Source of the DNA: Ascarosepion bandense | Taxonomy: Eukaryota; Mollusca; Cephalopoda; Sepiida; Sepiidae | Direction of reading: 5' to 3' | DNA: 64,000 nucleotides | NCBI GenBank assembly: GCA_037127315.1 | Contig: JBBBDQ010000349.1 | Location: 374,001 to 438,000, forward strand | Shown: in pieces, positions 10,977 through 19,489 of the stretch | Position numbering within the stretch: the first letter of the stretch is position 1 | How the letters are laid out: the number at the start of each line of letters is the position of its first letter | The notes under the pieces: model-generated | Database searches by the model: none | Told to the model about the DNA's origin: nothing | The model's input: the letters and a program-made list of their open reading frames with translations, nothing else | Program-made: the position numbers and the translations under genes

Positions 10977-10979
<3 letters not shown>
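10882..10979. repeat. Foldback with about 38-bp arms
   Basis: The left arm starts CCGAAAATTTAGGAGTGAG; the right arm ends CTCACTCTTAGATTTTCGG. The two are inverted copies around an 18-20 base spacer. A (TA)n run follows. This could be a MITE or foldback element. Confidence 0.75.
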
Positions 10980-11026
<47 letters not shown>

Positions 11027-11030
11027 TATA

Positions 11031-11086
11031 GTCATCCACAGACAGATCTGTTTCGCTGTATTGCAGCTCATCAGTACGGCTTAGAC
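11031..11086 (-). ncRNA. Type I hammerhead ribozyme in SINE
   Basis: On the minus strand: helix I strand GTCTAAGCCGTA, CTGATGA, helix II GCTG/CAGC, GAAAC, helix III ACA/TGT with loop GATC, GTC, then helix I return strand TGTGGATGAC. Predicted cleavage falls between 11041 and 11040. Helix I has two wobble pairs and one A-G mismatch. Likely still foldable. Confidence 0.7.
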
Positions 11087-11320
11087 TCTGGTCGCTCACT
11101 AACCCAGGATTGAAACCCGACCAAATTAGAGTCAGTCGGCGATTCTAACCCTAGGCTACGAGCGTCCAGTAGAAGAAGGCAGGCTTTTTAGCGCGTATAA
11201 ATACGCCCAATAGCTAGAGTGTTCCAAATCATTATCGAATGAGCGGTGCATAAATGACGGGGTAGCTACTGTTTACAAAGTCTACCACTCTTCCAGAGTG
11301 CTCAATAAATCTACCTATTG
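11031..11320 (-). mobile_element. Hammerhead SINE, subfamily 2, near full length
   Basis: In minus orientation a variable 5' part (with CTCTGGAAGAGTGG and TAGCTATTGG landmarks) leads to a tRNA-like head with A-box-like TAGCCTAGGGTTAGAATCG and B-box-like GGGTTTCAATCCT. A hammerhead core at the 3' end follows, then (TA)n. It matches 62847-63155 throughout. The tRNA-like boxes point to Pol III transcription (inferred). Confidence 0.75.
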
Positions 11321-11334
11321 TCCTACGTCGATGG

Positions 11335-11373
11335 CACGACTCGCAGTTTCATACATTATGCAATCATCAGGTG
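11335..11373 (-). ncRNA. Short hammerhead-like motif (second type)
   Basis: CAC, CTGATGA, a 13-nt imperfect hairpin, GAAAC, TGCGA, GTC, GTG in order. CAC pairs with GTG as a 3-bp helix I and ACT pairs with AGT as helix III. The closing pair of helix II is a U-U mismatch, so activity is doubtful. Confidence 0.4.
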
Positions 11374-11492
11374 TATTTTTCAAACCTTTCCTTTATTTTA
11401 TATTATTATTCATGTGTTAATAAAGCAGTGCTTAATGTATTATGAACAGAGCTATTTTATATATATACACCGAGTCGTGCCATCGACGTAGG

Positions 11493-11526
<34 letters not shown>

Positions 11527-11528
<2 letters not shown>

Positions 11529-11631
11529 CATCCGCAGACAGATCTGTTTCGCCGTATCACAGCTCATCAGTACGGTTAGACTACGTCGATGGCACGACTC
11601 GCAGTTTCATACGTTATGAAATCATCAGGTG
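11527..11631 (-). ncRNA. Hammerhead ribozyme followed by a short hammerhead-like motif
   Basis: 11527-11581 carries a subfamily 2 hammerhead with all elements: CTGATGA, helix II GCTGT/ACGGC with one wobble, GAAAC, ACA-GATC-TGT helix III, GTC, and a helix I like that at 63099. Predicted cleavage lies between 11537 and 11536. 11593-11631 repeats the short motif of 11335-11373. The SINE body here is truncated. Confidence 0.65.
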
Positions 11632-11639
11632 GATTTTTT

Positions 11640-11885
11640 TAAATGACAGTTAAAAAGATTTGAATTTAAGTTCATTCGATGTTCATCTTTGTTAAATCTT
11701 ATAAAATTAGACCATTGCTTTTTAATAACGAGTAAAAACTTTAAAATACTAAGGCTACAAGTAGATAAAAAATTAAAATTAAATTTTTATTAGAGTTTTA
11801 AAATTAAAAACATCAAAAAAATATTAAAATGAAGGGAGATGCAATCAAAGGGGCGTAATTCATAATTATAAATAGTAATATTTGC
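11640..11885. other. Unassigned A+T-rich sequence
   Basis: Short segment between ribozyme motifs and the GAAA arrays. No recognisable feature. Confidence 0.35.
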
Positions 11886-11887
11886 GG

Positions 11888-11891
11888 GTGA

Positions 11892-11943
<52 letters not shown>

Positions 11944-12047
11944 AAAGAGTAACAAAAGTAAAAACAAGTCGAAAGAAAAAGGAAGCAAAAAGAAAAATGA
12001 ATCAAATGAATTAAAATAACAGGCAAGAAGACATACTGACGAAAAAA

Positions 12048-12091
<44 letters not shown>

Positions 12092-12234
12092 GAAAAATGA
12101 ATGGGGTTTTATTCATAACTGTTAAAATAATATTGCGCGGAAAAGAAAGAAAGAAAGAAAGAAAGAAAGAAAATATAAGGAGGAAAATTAAATGGAGAGT
12201 AATTTAAAACTGTTAAAAGCAATACTGCAGGGAA

Positions 12235-12302
<68 letters not shown>

Positions 12303-12446
12303 GAGGAAAATGAATGGGGTTTTATTCATAACTGTTAAAATCATATTGCGCGGAAAAGAAAAAAGAAAGAAAGAAAGAAAGAAAATATAAGGAGGTAAAA
12401 TAAATGGAGAGTAATTTAAAACTGTTAAAAGCAATACTGCAGGGAA

Positions 12447-12481
<35 letters not shown>

Positions 12482-12482
12482 T
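11888..12482. repeat. (GAAA)n array with higher-order units
   Basis: Several (GAAA)n blocks are separated by two recurring linkers: one with GAATGGGGTTTTATTCATAA and one with AATTTAAAACTGTTAAAAGC followed by CTGCAGGGAAAA. Corresponding points at about 12088 and 12302 indicate a unit of roughly 214 bp. The Phe/Leu/Ser-rich frames across it are artefacts. Confidence 0.85.
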
Positions 12483-12712
12483 GGTAAAGTAGGTGAGTGA
12501 GAAAGGAGGCAAACGCGTGAAAGAATCCGTATCAATCGGGTTCTAAGAATTTAAGTAAGTGGTCATTAAATCAACTTTTTTTAAGTAAATTAGAGTTATT
12601 TATATAGTTTAAGATGACAAGTTTTTTCTAAAAGGCATAGGATACATTTATCTCCTTTTTCGTTACAAGATTTAGATTTGGCTACGATTTTCCAGCTAAC
12701 AATTGAGTTTTT

Positions 12713-12797
12713 GTTATTGTTTTGATGTACACTATTATTATTAGTATTATCAATATTGTTAGAGCATAATAATAGTGTACGTCAAAATAAACATAAC
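12713..12797. repeat. Inverted repeat, about 30-bp arms
   Basis: The arms GATGTACACTATTATTAT and ATAATAATAGTGTACGTC are mirrored, and flanking bases extend the match. Upstream of a PLE endonuclease remnant. Confidence 0.7.
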
Positions 12798-12894
12798 ACT
12801 ATTAACTTATACTATTGCAACCGATACATAATAATTACAAACAAGAAAGATGAAAAACTCTCAAAAACATAACACGTAGAAATGTTAAACCAAT

Positions 12895-13215
12895 AAATAA
12901 ATCCTCTACAGAAAACCAATGTAGCGTTTCAATTTACATGCCCGTTCAGAGATTGTTTCTCCGGTTCTAATAATAAACCCACTACATATATTGGTTTTAC
13001 TACCACCACAATCTCCCGTAGACTTACCTGTCACCTTTTTAATAAGAGTTCAATTAAACAACATTTCTTAGAAAAACATAGCCATTTAGGTAATATTAGA
13101 AAGAATTTAGTCAACAATACAATAATACTCACTCATACACAAAGTAAAAAGAACCTTCATATATTGGAGGCCATCTACATTTAATCCAAACAACCCACAC
13201 TTAATAAAATCACGT
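12895..13215 (+). pseudogene. Penelope-like element, GIY-YIG endonuclease domain
   Basis: A frame open from about 12895 to the stop at 13181-13183 reads NVAFQFTCPFRDC, TTYIGFTTTTISRRLTCHL, SSIKQHFLEKH, then NNTIILTHTQSKKNLHILEA. That is the order of PLE-type GIY-YIG nucleases: a CP..C segment, the YIG core with following T-x-x-x-x-x-R, an S-I-x-x-H helix and an L-H-I-L-E-A segment holding the catalytic-type Glu. No start codon or RT precedes it, so it is a 5'-truncated copy. The stop truncates the last conserved piece, which continues in frame after it. Confidence 0.65.
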
Positions 13216-13620
13216 TTAAATCTGGTCATAACACATTACATTGCATTTAGATACATGGTTCTGTAAACATTTTTAGCTCTCACGCGGTGTGACGTCATAG
13301 AACCGCATTACAAATTAAGAACTGCGTTTGCTATTTGGTAACTGTTATCGTTGCTTAGCAAAGTTTATATCAACACAAAATAAAATCATATTTGATGGTG
13401 GATGTTTTTATGTTAACGTCTCTGTAACCACTCTGAAAATGGCTCATGTGAGCCGAAGGCTTAGAACCAACATAACAAAAAAATATCCAAATGTTGGAGA
13501 ATTTTTGTCTATTTTCACCTGAAATTAAAGTCAAAATACGATGTTTAGAACGGCTCATGATGAAACATAATAGACATTCATTGTCTCTTATATCTAATAA
13601 TACATGTTCAGAAAAAATAT
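13216..13620. other. Probable PLE 3' flank
   Basis: Contains a hairpin motif GGCTCATGTGAGCC at about 13441-13454 followed by GAAGG. This resembles the hairpin-plus-GAAA signature near PLE ends elsewhere in the window. Otherwise unassigned. Confidence 0.35.
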
Positions 13621-13622
13621 AT

Positions 13623-13623
<1 letters not shown>

Positions 13624-13667
<44 letters not shown>

Positions 13668-13672
13668 CTGGC

Positions 13673-13718
<46 letters not shown>

Positions 13719-13734
13719 TGAACAAACTGAGACT

Positions 13735-13768
<34 letters not shown>

Positions 13769-13782
13769 ATGAACAAACTGAA

Positions 13783-13814
<32 letters not shown>

Positions 13815-13832
13815 AATGAACAAACTGAAACT

Positions 13833-13887
<55 letters not shown>
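13624..13887. repeat. (GA)n followed by (GATA)n array with GAACAAACTGA spacers
   Basis: (GA)n from 13624 to 13662. Then GATA blocks are separated by spacers containing GAACAAACTGA. The same spacer type separates the GATA blocks at 55898-56944. The Tyr-Leu-Ser-Ile frames are artefacts. Confidence 0.9.
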
Positions 13888-13889
13888 GT

Positions 13890-14370
13890 GTGTGTGTACT
13901 GCTACCCTTCAATGTAGAAAACACTAAAATGGTTACATTTTTTTATTCATCTCCTCATAGATTTAATCGAGATTTTCACGCTACTCCTATTGTTTGATGA
14001 ACTTGTGGAAGCCTTACCTGTTGAACTTTTCAGGTACCAGTGTCCTACATCATTACCTGTTGAACCAATGTGTTATCTTTCCCTGGAGTTCCTACCTATG
14101 AAATATAATTTCATTGGGGGGGAAAAAAAAGAAAATCAAATGATGTTAGGTCAGATAAATAGAAATCTAGAAAAAATATTATCTATTGGAACTTGCTTCA
14201 ATTTGTAAGACATGGGATTTGTTTACTCGTTATGGCGAAAGCCAGAATAGCGTAGCCTATAGGTGCGAGCAAATTACTTGCGATGCAGACTCTCTGAGCA
14301 CCGGCGCTGGAATGACGAGGTGCAGTTGTTAGTAAGTCAGATCGAGGCTGGCAGTATTCTCTGGCTCGGC
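13890..14370. other. Unassigned sequence
   Basis: A 72-codon open frame (13990-14208, plus) has no recognised domain. No gene call. Confidence 0.3.
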
Positions 14371-14520
14371 GAGAACGTATAAAAAAGGCTAGTTCTTTTT
14401 GAGTCAACAGGGCGACTATTTCTTTGGCTTTTAAGCGCAATTCTCGGCGTGGCGTGCCAAACCAGAATTCTTTACGAGGATGTTCCTAGTGTTTGTGCTA
14501 CTGATTTACATCTCTTCTGC
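14371..14520 (+). repeat. Direct repeat D1, first copy, with TATA-like box
   Basis: About 150 bp shared with 14984-15135: CGTATAAAA near the start, then GCTTTTAAGCGCAATTCTCG, CCAAACCAGAATTC and TGTTTGTGCTACTGA-like text. The TATAAAA with a conserved region about 30 bases on looks promoter-like, but this is inference. It may be part of an LTR or an old duplication. Confidence 0.55.
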
Positions 14521-14684
14521 TACACATAATGAGAAATATTTTCAAATTGATATTTTCAAACATCCCTGTGTCCTTTCGTAATAAGACAAGAAATAAACAA
14601 TGGAATAAGATTCTCTTCCTCCTCCCTCCTGGAGTGGGGGGAGGAATTTGTTGTTGTGTCTTGTTTTATTTCAAGTGTTGTATT

Positions 14685-14983
14685 CAGTCAGTTAAGTGCC
14701 ATGTGTGATACACGCTTGGGCGATCATGTCTCAAAAGAGACATGACTGACTGGGCAGAATATTATCCCGCAGTAGGTTGCCATTGCTTTCTGCAGTAGAC
14801 TGGTTGCCAACCAAATCTATGGAACCCAATCTGTTCTGTTATTTATCCCATAACTGGAGAGAAGACACGGATTAATACCTTTCCCAAGTGTATTTGCGCG
14901 TAAGTGAATGCAACGAATTCAACTGGAATTCGAACTTGGCTCCCTGATTTGTCGTTCCGAGCCGATATCCACTGCACCACAAC
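14685..14983 (-). mobile_element. SINE-A, full-length copy
   Basis: Runs from the 3' tail (CAGTCAGTTAAGTGCCA) through the body to the head with B-box complement GGAATTCGAACTTGG and the A-box complement CACTGCACCAC. One of the most complete copies, about 299 bp. It ends exactly where repeat D1 copy 2 begins, so it inserted in or next to that repeat. Confidence 0.85.
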
Positions 14984-15135
14984 GTATAAAAAGGCGAGTT
15001 TTTGTTGAGTCGACAGAGCGACCATTTATTTGGCTTTTAAGCGCAATTCTCGGCGTGGCGCACCAAACCAGAATTCGTTACGAGGGTGTTTCCAGTGTTT
15101 GTGCTACTGACTTACATCTTTTCTGTTACAATCAT
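14984..15135 (+). repeat. Direct repeat D1, second copy
   Basis: See 14371-14520. The TATA-like box is at about 14986-14992. Confidence 0.55.
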
Positions 15136-15319
15136 AAATTCTCTTGCAAAATCAAGAGCAAAATGTGTGGACTTTGATAACTTCTCTTAATTTCGACACG
15201 AATGAAGGATGCGGCCGTGGTAGACAGATTCGGTCTACAATGTCTGATATACTATCCAAATCGTTTCTATCCAGTCTTTTTGTTCACAGTATTGAAAGAA
15301 TGAATACAGGTCAGAGGTT

Positions 15320-15790
15320 ATGTACTTCTGCATTCGGCGACATCAAATATTTAGGGTGTTACTTTTATAAACGTGTTAATCACATATAAGATCCATTCCG
15401 GCATCATGCTAAGCTAATCAGCTAAGTTGGTACTCACTGTTCACGTCCTGAAATGTACCGGACTGAGACCTGTTGTTATTGATTCTGCATTCGATGACCG
15501 TGACTAAGCCTACGTCAACCCGTTAGTGCACCGAGCTTCTTCGATGATCTGGTGTGAGGTACATATAAAATCCATCCCAGCATCATACTAAGACAATCAG
15601 CAAAGATGACACTCTCTGTTCGCGTTCAGAAATCAAACTGGATGCAGACTTCATATTTGTACTTCTGCATTCGGCGGCCGTGCAGGCTTCTTAGATGACC
15701 TCCTGGGAATTACATACTAAATCCTTCCCAGCATCATACTAAGTCAATCAGCTAAAATGGCACTGTCTGATCACGTTCTGCGAACTCCTC
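15320..15790. repeat. Tandem repeat, three units of about 150-180 bp
   Basis: The landmark ATCATRCTAAGNNAATCAGC occurs at about 15402, 15577 and 15730, each preceded by ACATAYAARATCC-like text and followed by CTCTGTTCRCGT-like text. Unit lengths differ through indels. A 71-codon frame at its end (15757-15972) has no recognisable domain. Confidence 0.65.
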
Positions 15791-16340
15791 CCATTCAACT
15801 TTTAAAAGGCGGCTTGGACACTCGAATTCACAGAGGTTATATTGAAGGATGCCGGGGGCTGAAGAAAACGGTTAGCAACTGGTCTATTCGTGTAACAGGA
15901 TGGCGGAGCGATGTTAGTAAGTCAAAACATTGCTTTATGGCCGCTAATGTCTTGAAAAGATATGGTACATAAATAATAAGTCACGAAGAACATAATTTCT
16001 TAAATAGCACGCACATTCATCATTTGGACAATCACACAGTTGACACACTCACTTTATGGCTTTGATTCGATTGAACAACTCTGCAGTCAGTTAACTGCTA
16101 TACGTGATACACGCTTTGGGCGATCATGTCTCGAAAGAGACATGACTGACTGGGCAGAAGATTATCCCGCAGTAGGTTTCTATTGCTTTCTGCTGTAGAC
16201 TGGTTGCCAGCCAAGGTTATTTAACCCATAGCTAGAGGAAAAATCGACAGTTTAGTACTTTTCTCAAGGCTATAGAACAAAATCAGTAAGGTTATTTGAA
16301 TCATAGCTAAAGAGAGAAGGGATGTATTATATTCAGTTAT

Positions 16341-16401
16341 AATTAGTTGGGGATCTGTTTATTGATTCATGACAATAGAAAAGCGATTCCCACTTTATGC
16401 T
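16341..16401. repeat. Palindromic mini-repeat in SINE linker
   Basis: TTGGGGATCTGTTTATTG is mirrored by AGCGATTCCCACTTTATG. Same position within the SINE dimer as at 621 and 7971. Confidence 0.55.
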
Positions 16402-16648
16402 CAGTAGAAGCCTTAATCATAATTCAAACTATTATATTCAGTCAGTCAGTTTCGTGCGATACGTGATACACACTTTGGGCGATCATGTCTCGAAAGAGAC
16501 ATGACAGATTGGGCAGGTTACCCAGCAGTAGGTTGTCATTGCTTTCTGCGGTAGACTGGCTGCCAGCCAAGGCTATAGAACCCAATATGTCCTGTTATTT
16601 AACCCGTAACTGGAGGGAAGAGACGGATTAATAGCTTTCTCAAGGGTA

Positions 16649-17378
16649 TCTAAACTTATTTATAAATGGAACTTTGTCTGTGTGTGTGTGGGGGGGGTGT
16701 CCGTTACCTATAGACTCTGAAACGGCTGAACCGATTTTCTTGAAAACTTCCACAGTTGTGCTATAAGCGTCTGCGAGTGTTCTTAGCTAGGTTTTGCGTC
16801 TAGATACCCTAGATAAATATCGAAAATCGATAATCGAAAAAATCATGGTTATAGAAGGAGAGGTCAGATTTTAATCAAATTTGATACACTCATAGAAAAA
16901 ACATAAGAAACGATATTCAGAAGTTTCAAGGTTGCAGTTCTTACAATAGTGCAGAAAATCGATAATATATATATATATATATATATATAAATGGCAGATG
17001 TTTGTGTGTGTATCTGTTTATCTGCCTGTATGTCTGTATTTTGGCAGCTCTTTTATTTTAGTTCTTGCTTCGGGTTTGGCTCTAAGTAGGTATAATTGTA
17101 GTTCTTAATCTCAGCCATGATACCATTTACTCAGAGGACTTATTTAGCCCTCAAAATTCAGTTTACGACGGAAAAAAACTTATTTGATATCGATACCAGG
17201 AAATTAAAATTTGACTTACATTCATTCATTTTTCTTTCAGTCTACGGTTTCGCTTTAACTGGAAACAACTATTGCTTTTTAGTCTTTCGTGCCAACGTCC
17301 AAAGAGTCTGAGCTCCAGGACCATGGATTAGTTTTAAAGCTTTCATTACACCCTAGCAACGCCGGGCTATACTGCTAG
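16649..17378 (+). mobile_element. Non-autonomous Helitron with both ends, nested in SINE-A
   Basis: It starts TCTAAACTTATTTATAAATG and ends ACTGCTAG. The flanks are A before and T after, the classic Helitron A^T target without duplication. A GC-rich segment with GCCGGG lies just before the CTAG, at the place of the usual 3' hairpin. The host SINE lets both ends be fixed to the base. Its 730 bp contain a (TA)n run at about 16965-16989 and no Rep/helicase. An open frame at 17117-17311 is not gene-like. Relatives: 28686, 60979 (both ends), and fragments at 36115, 36982, 37304 and 42722. Confidence 0.85.
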
Positions 17379-17464
17379 TTTGTGCATAAGTAAATGCAAG
17401 GAATTCGAACTCGGCAACCCGACGTGTCGTTCCGAATCGATATCCACTGCACCACAACGCACAT

Positions 17465-18105
17465 CCTTAGATTCGATTGAAAACCCTGAAGAAATGTTAT
17501 TTCTTACCTGGGCTTAATAATACCTTCTTATTTGTTCCCGAGTTATATATATATATATATATATAAAGCCTTCTGGTTCTTCAAATATTCAAAATGAATG
17601 GATTTATTCCAGCCATAGTTTGTGAAGACCAAAAGCTCCGATATTAAATCAGACACCATCAATCATTTTGAGCCATTTCTTTTACATTTTTTTCTTTGCC
17701 ATTCATTTTTCTTTTTCCTGGCTAGCATCTGATAGACTTAGATCGGCTAATCTGCCTGACTGGGGTTGAGTATTGATCGAGCAGACCTTAAGCTTCGACG
17801 TCTTTTTAATCCAGTCAGACGACGTTTATTTATTGACGTAACATTATCAACAAATAAAGAGTAAGGCGCCTGTATGAATGAGAGGCGGAAAATCTTTCAC
17901 ATTTCTTGCTTGAGGTCAGTGGAGCAATTTTGAAACGTTAGGAGGAGGAATAGATTTATGACTGTCAACTGAAAATCTACTTCGGTCTTTAGATTCAGAA
18001 CTTTGTTAAAATGAGGATCACACGGTGTTCGTAAAATGTGCAGACATTCTGTTGCCTTATCACTTGGAAGTCTAACACTTTCATTATTAACAATAAATGT
18101 CATAT
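17465..18105. other. Unassigned sequence
   Basis: A 75-codon minus-strand frame (17897-18124) runs into the inverted repeat that follows and shows no domain. No gene call. Confidence 0.35.
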
Positions 18106-18109
18106 TACA

Positions 18110-18186
18110 TTTTAAGAGATTCAAGAGTTGGAATTTATTATAAATTCACCTCCTTCTCATTCTTTTTCTTGTTATAGGTGTTACAT

Positions 18187-18244
<58 letters not shown>

Positions 18245-18327
18245 TGCGTGTGTGATGCAACACCTATAACAAGAATAAGAAAGAGAGGGAAATGAATTTA
18301 TAATAAATTCCAGCTCTTGAATCTCTT

Positions 18328-18331
<4 letters not shown>
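18110..18331. repeat. Large inverted repeat with microsatellite loop
   Basis: The arms are about 84 bp: TTTTAAGAGATTCAAGAG at the left, its complement CTCTTGAATCTCTTAAAA at the right, and matching GTTATAGGTGTTRCATCACA close to the centre. The loop is (CA)n plus (TA)n. A transcript would form a long near-perfect hairpin. Confidence 0.85.
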
Positions 18332-18370
<39 letters not shown>

Positions 18371-18372
<2 letters not shown>

Positions 18373-18681
18373 CATGTGGATCACGAATATATTATGCTCT
18401 CATTACGATTGAGCTGTTTAGAGAGGAAAATTTTTTAAAAAAGTTACCACTTCCGCAAATTATGCATTACTCTTCAGCAATGAATTGTGTTCTTTCGGTG
18501 ACTGGCGTGTGTATACACTGCTTATATACAACACGCTAAAATTTCCTTTCGATTCGATATTCCTATGGCTTAGGGGTTAGTAACTCTGACTGACACCAAA
18601 TCGTCCGAGTTTAGATCCCGGCTAGAAGCTAGTGGATACCTTGCCAAACTGATGAGCTGAGAAATATACTTGTATGTGGAT

Positions 18682-18684
<3 letters not shown>
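18371..18684 (+). mobile_element. Hammerhead SINE, subfamily 1, monomer with decayed ribozyme
   Basis: It starts with GCATGTGGAT, equivalent to the sequence around the ribozyme cleavage point, and runs one full unit to the next GTATGTGGATGAC at 18672-18684. The tRNA-like head has A-box-like ATGGCTTAGGGGTTAG and B-box-like GAGTTTAGATCCCG. CTGATGA is at 18649-18655, but most of helix II and the GAAAC are deleted or changed. (TA)n runs flank both ends. Confidence 0.75.
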
Positions 18685-18759
<75 letters not shown>

Positions 18760-18762
18760 AAT
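18684..18762. repeat. (TA)n then (AAT)n microsatellite
   Basis: Simple repeat following the SINE tail. Confidence 0.95.
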
Positions 18763-18764
18763 AT

Positions 18765-19066
18765 TTATTAATAAATTATAACATTGATATGTTATAATAT
18801 CACTACAAAAGTAGCTATTTTGTTTCGACACTTTTTGTGTCTTTTCAAGTGATGTTGTTATTTCGAAATGAATGGCTTTAAAAGGTTAAGAACAAGCAAG
18901 ACCTCTTTCATCAGGGAGGCATTATTGTATGTACAATGTGGACCAATCAGAGTAAAGCAACTTTTACTTTGGAGAATATGTGGGAAGACTTAAAATTAAT
19001 CTTGGTGGGCATTGGTATTAAAATTTTATAAAATTAAGATCAGCATTATTAATTAACTATTGTATC

Positions 19067-19125
<59 letters not shown>

Positions 19126-19485
19126 TTTTTTTGAGCAACAATCTCCTTTATGCAAGTTTCATTAAAAATTACAGACAAGGTATTATGGTTAAGATTTTTA
19201 GGTAATTTTTTATTTGATCTCATTCTTTTGAGGACATAAATTACATAAAAAATGTCTGAATGTTTTGTTTTTTCGAGGCCATTTTAGCCATTATCGAGGA
19301 TGGATTCATTTTACGTGTGATTGGATGTATGTAGTGTTATATATTTTTGTAGAGTAGTGTGTATGTTTTATGTTCCGAACACGAAAAGCATGATTTTTAG
19401 TTGATATGCTTTTTAGTGTTGTGTTTTTATTTTTTATTAATTATTATAAATTGCTCTATATCAAATGTAACGACAGAGCGTTAAT
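18765..19485. other. Probable PLE-type terminus and A+T-rich filler
   Basis: On the minus strand at about 18805-18855 a GACAC/GTGTC stem is followed by GAAAC, like the terminal hairpin of PLE-type repeats. 19071-19132 is (TA)n plus a T-run. Otherwise nothing recognised. Confidence 0.35.
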
Positions 19486-19489
19486 CAAG

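Larger units (their letters stand above)
16084..17458 (-). mobile_element. SINE-A dimeric full-length copy, split by a Helitron
   Basis: On the minus strand: head at 17379-17458, first body at 16438-16648, linker with palindrome at 16341-16401, second body at 16084-16335. The only interruption is the Helitron at 16649-17378. Removing it restores a continuous SINE (GGGTA joined to T-[C/T]-TGTGCATAAG). Confidence 0.85.

Noticed and set aside
11790..12512. Phe/Leu/Ser-rich frames of about 100 codons on the minus strand
   Set aside because: Translation of the (GAAA)n array; they resemble membrane segments only by composition.
13370..13924. 184-codon open frame on the minus strand
   Set aside because: Mostly (GATA)n and (GA)n simple repeat; the non-repeat end shows no domain.
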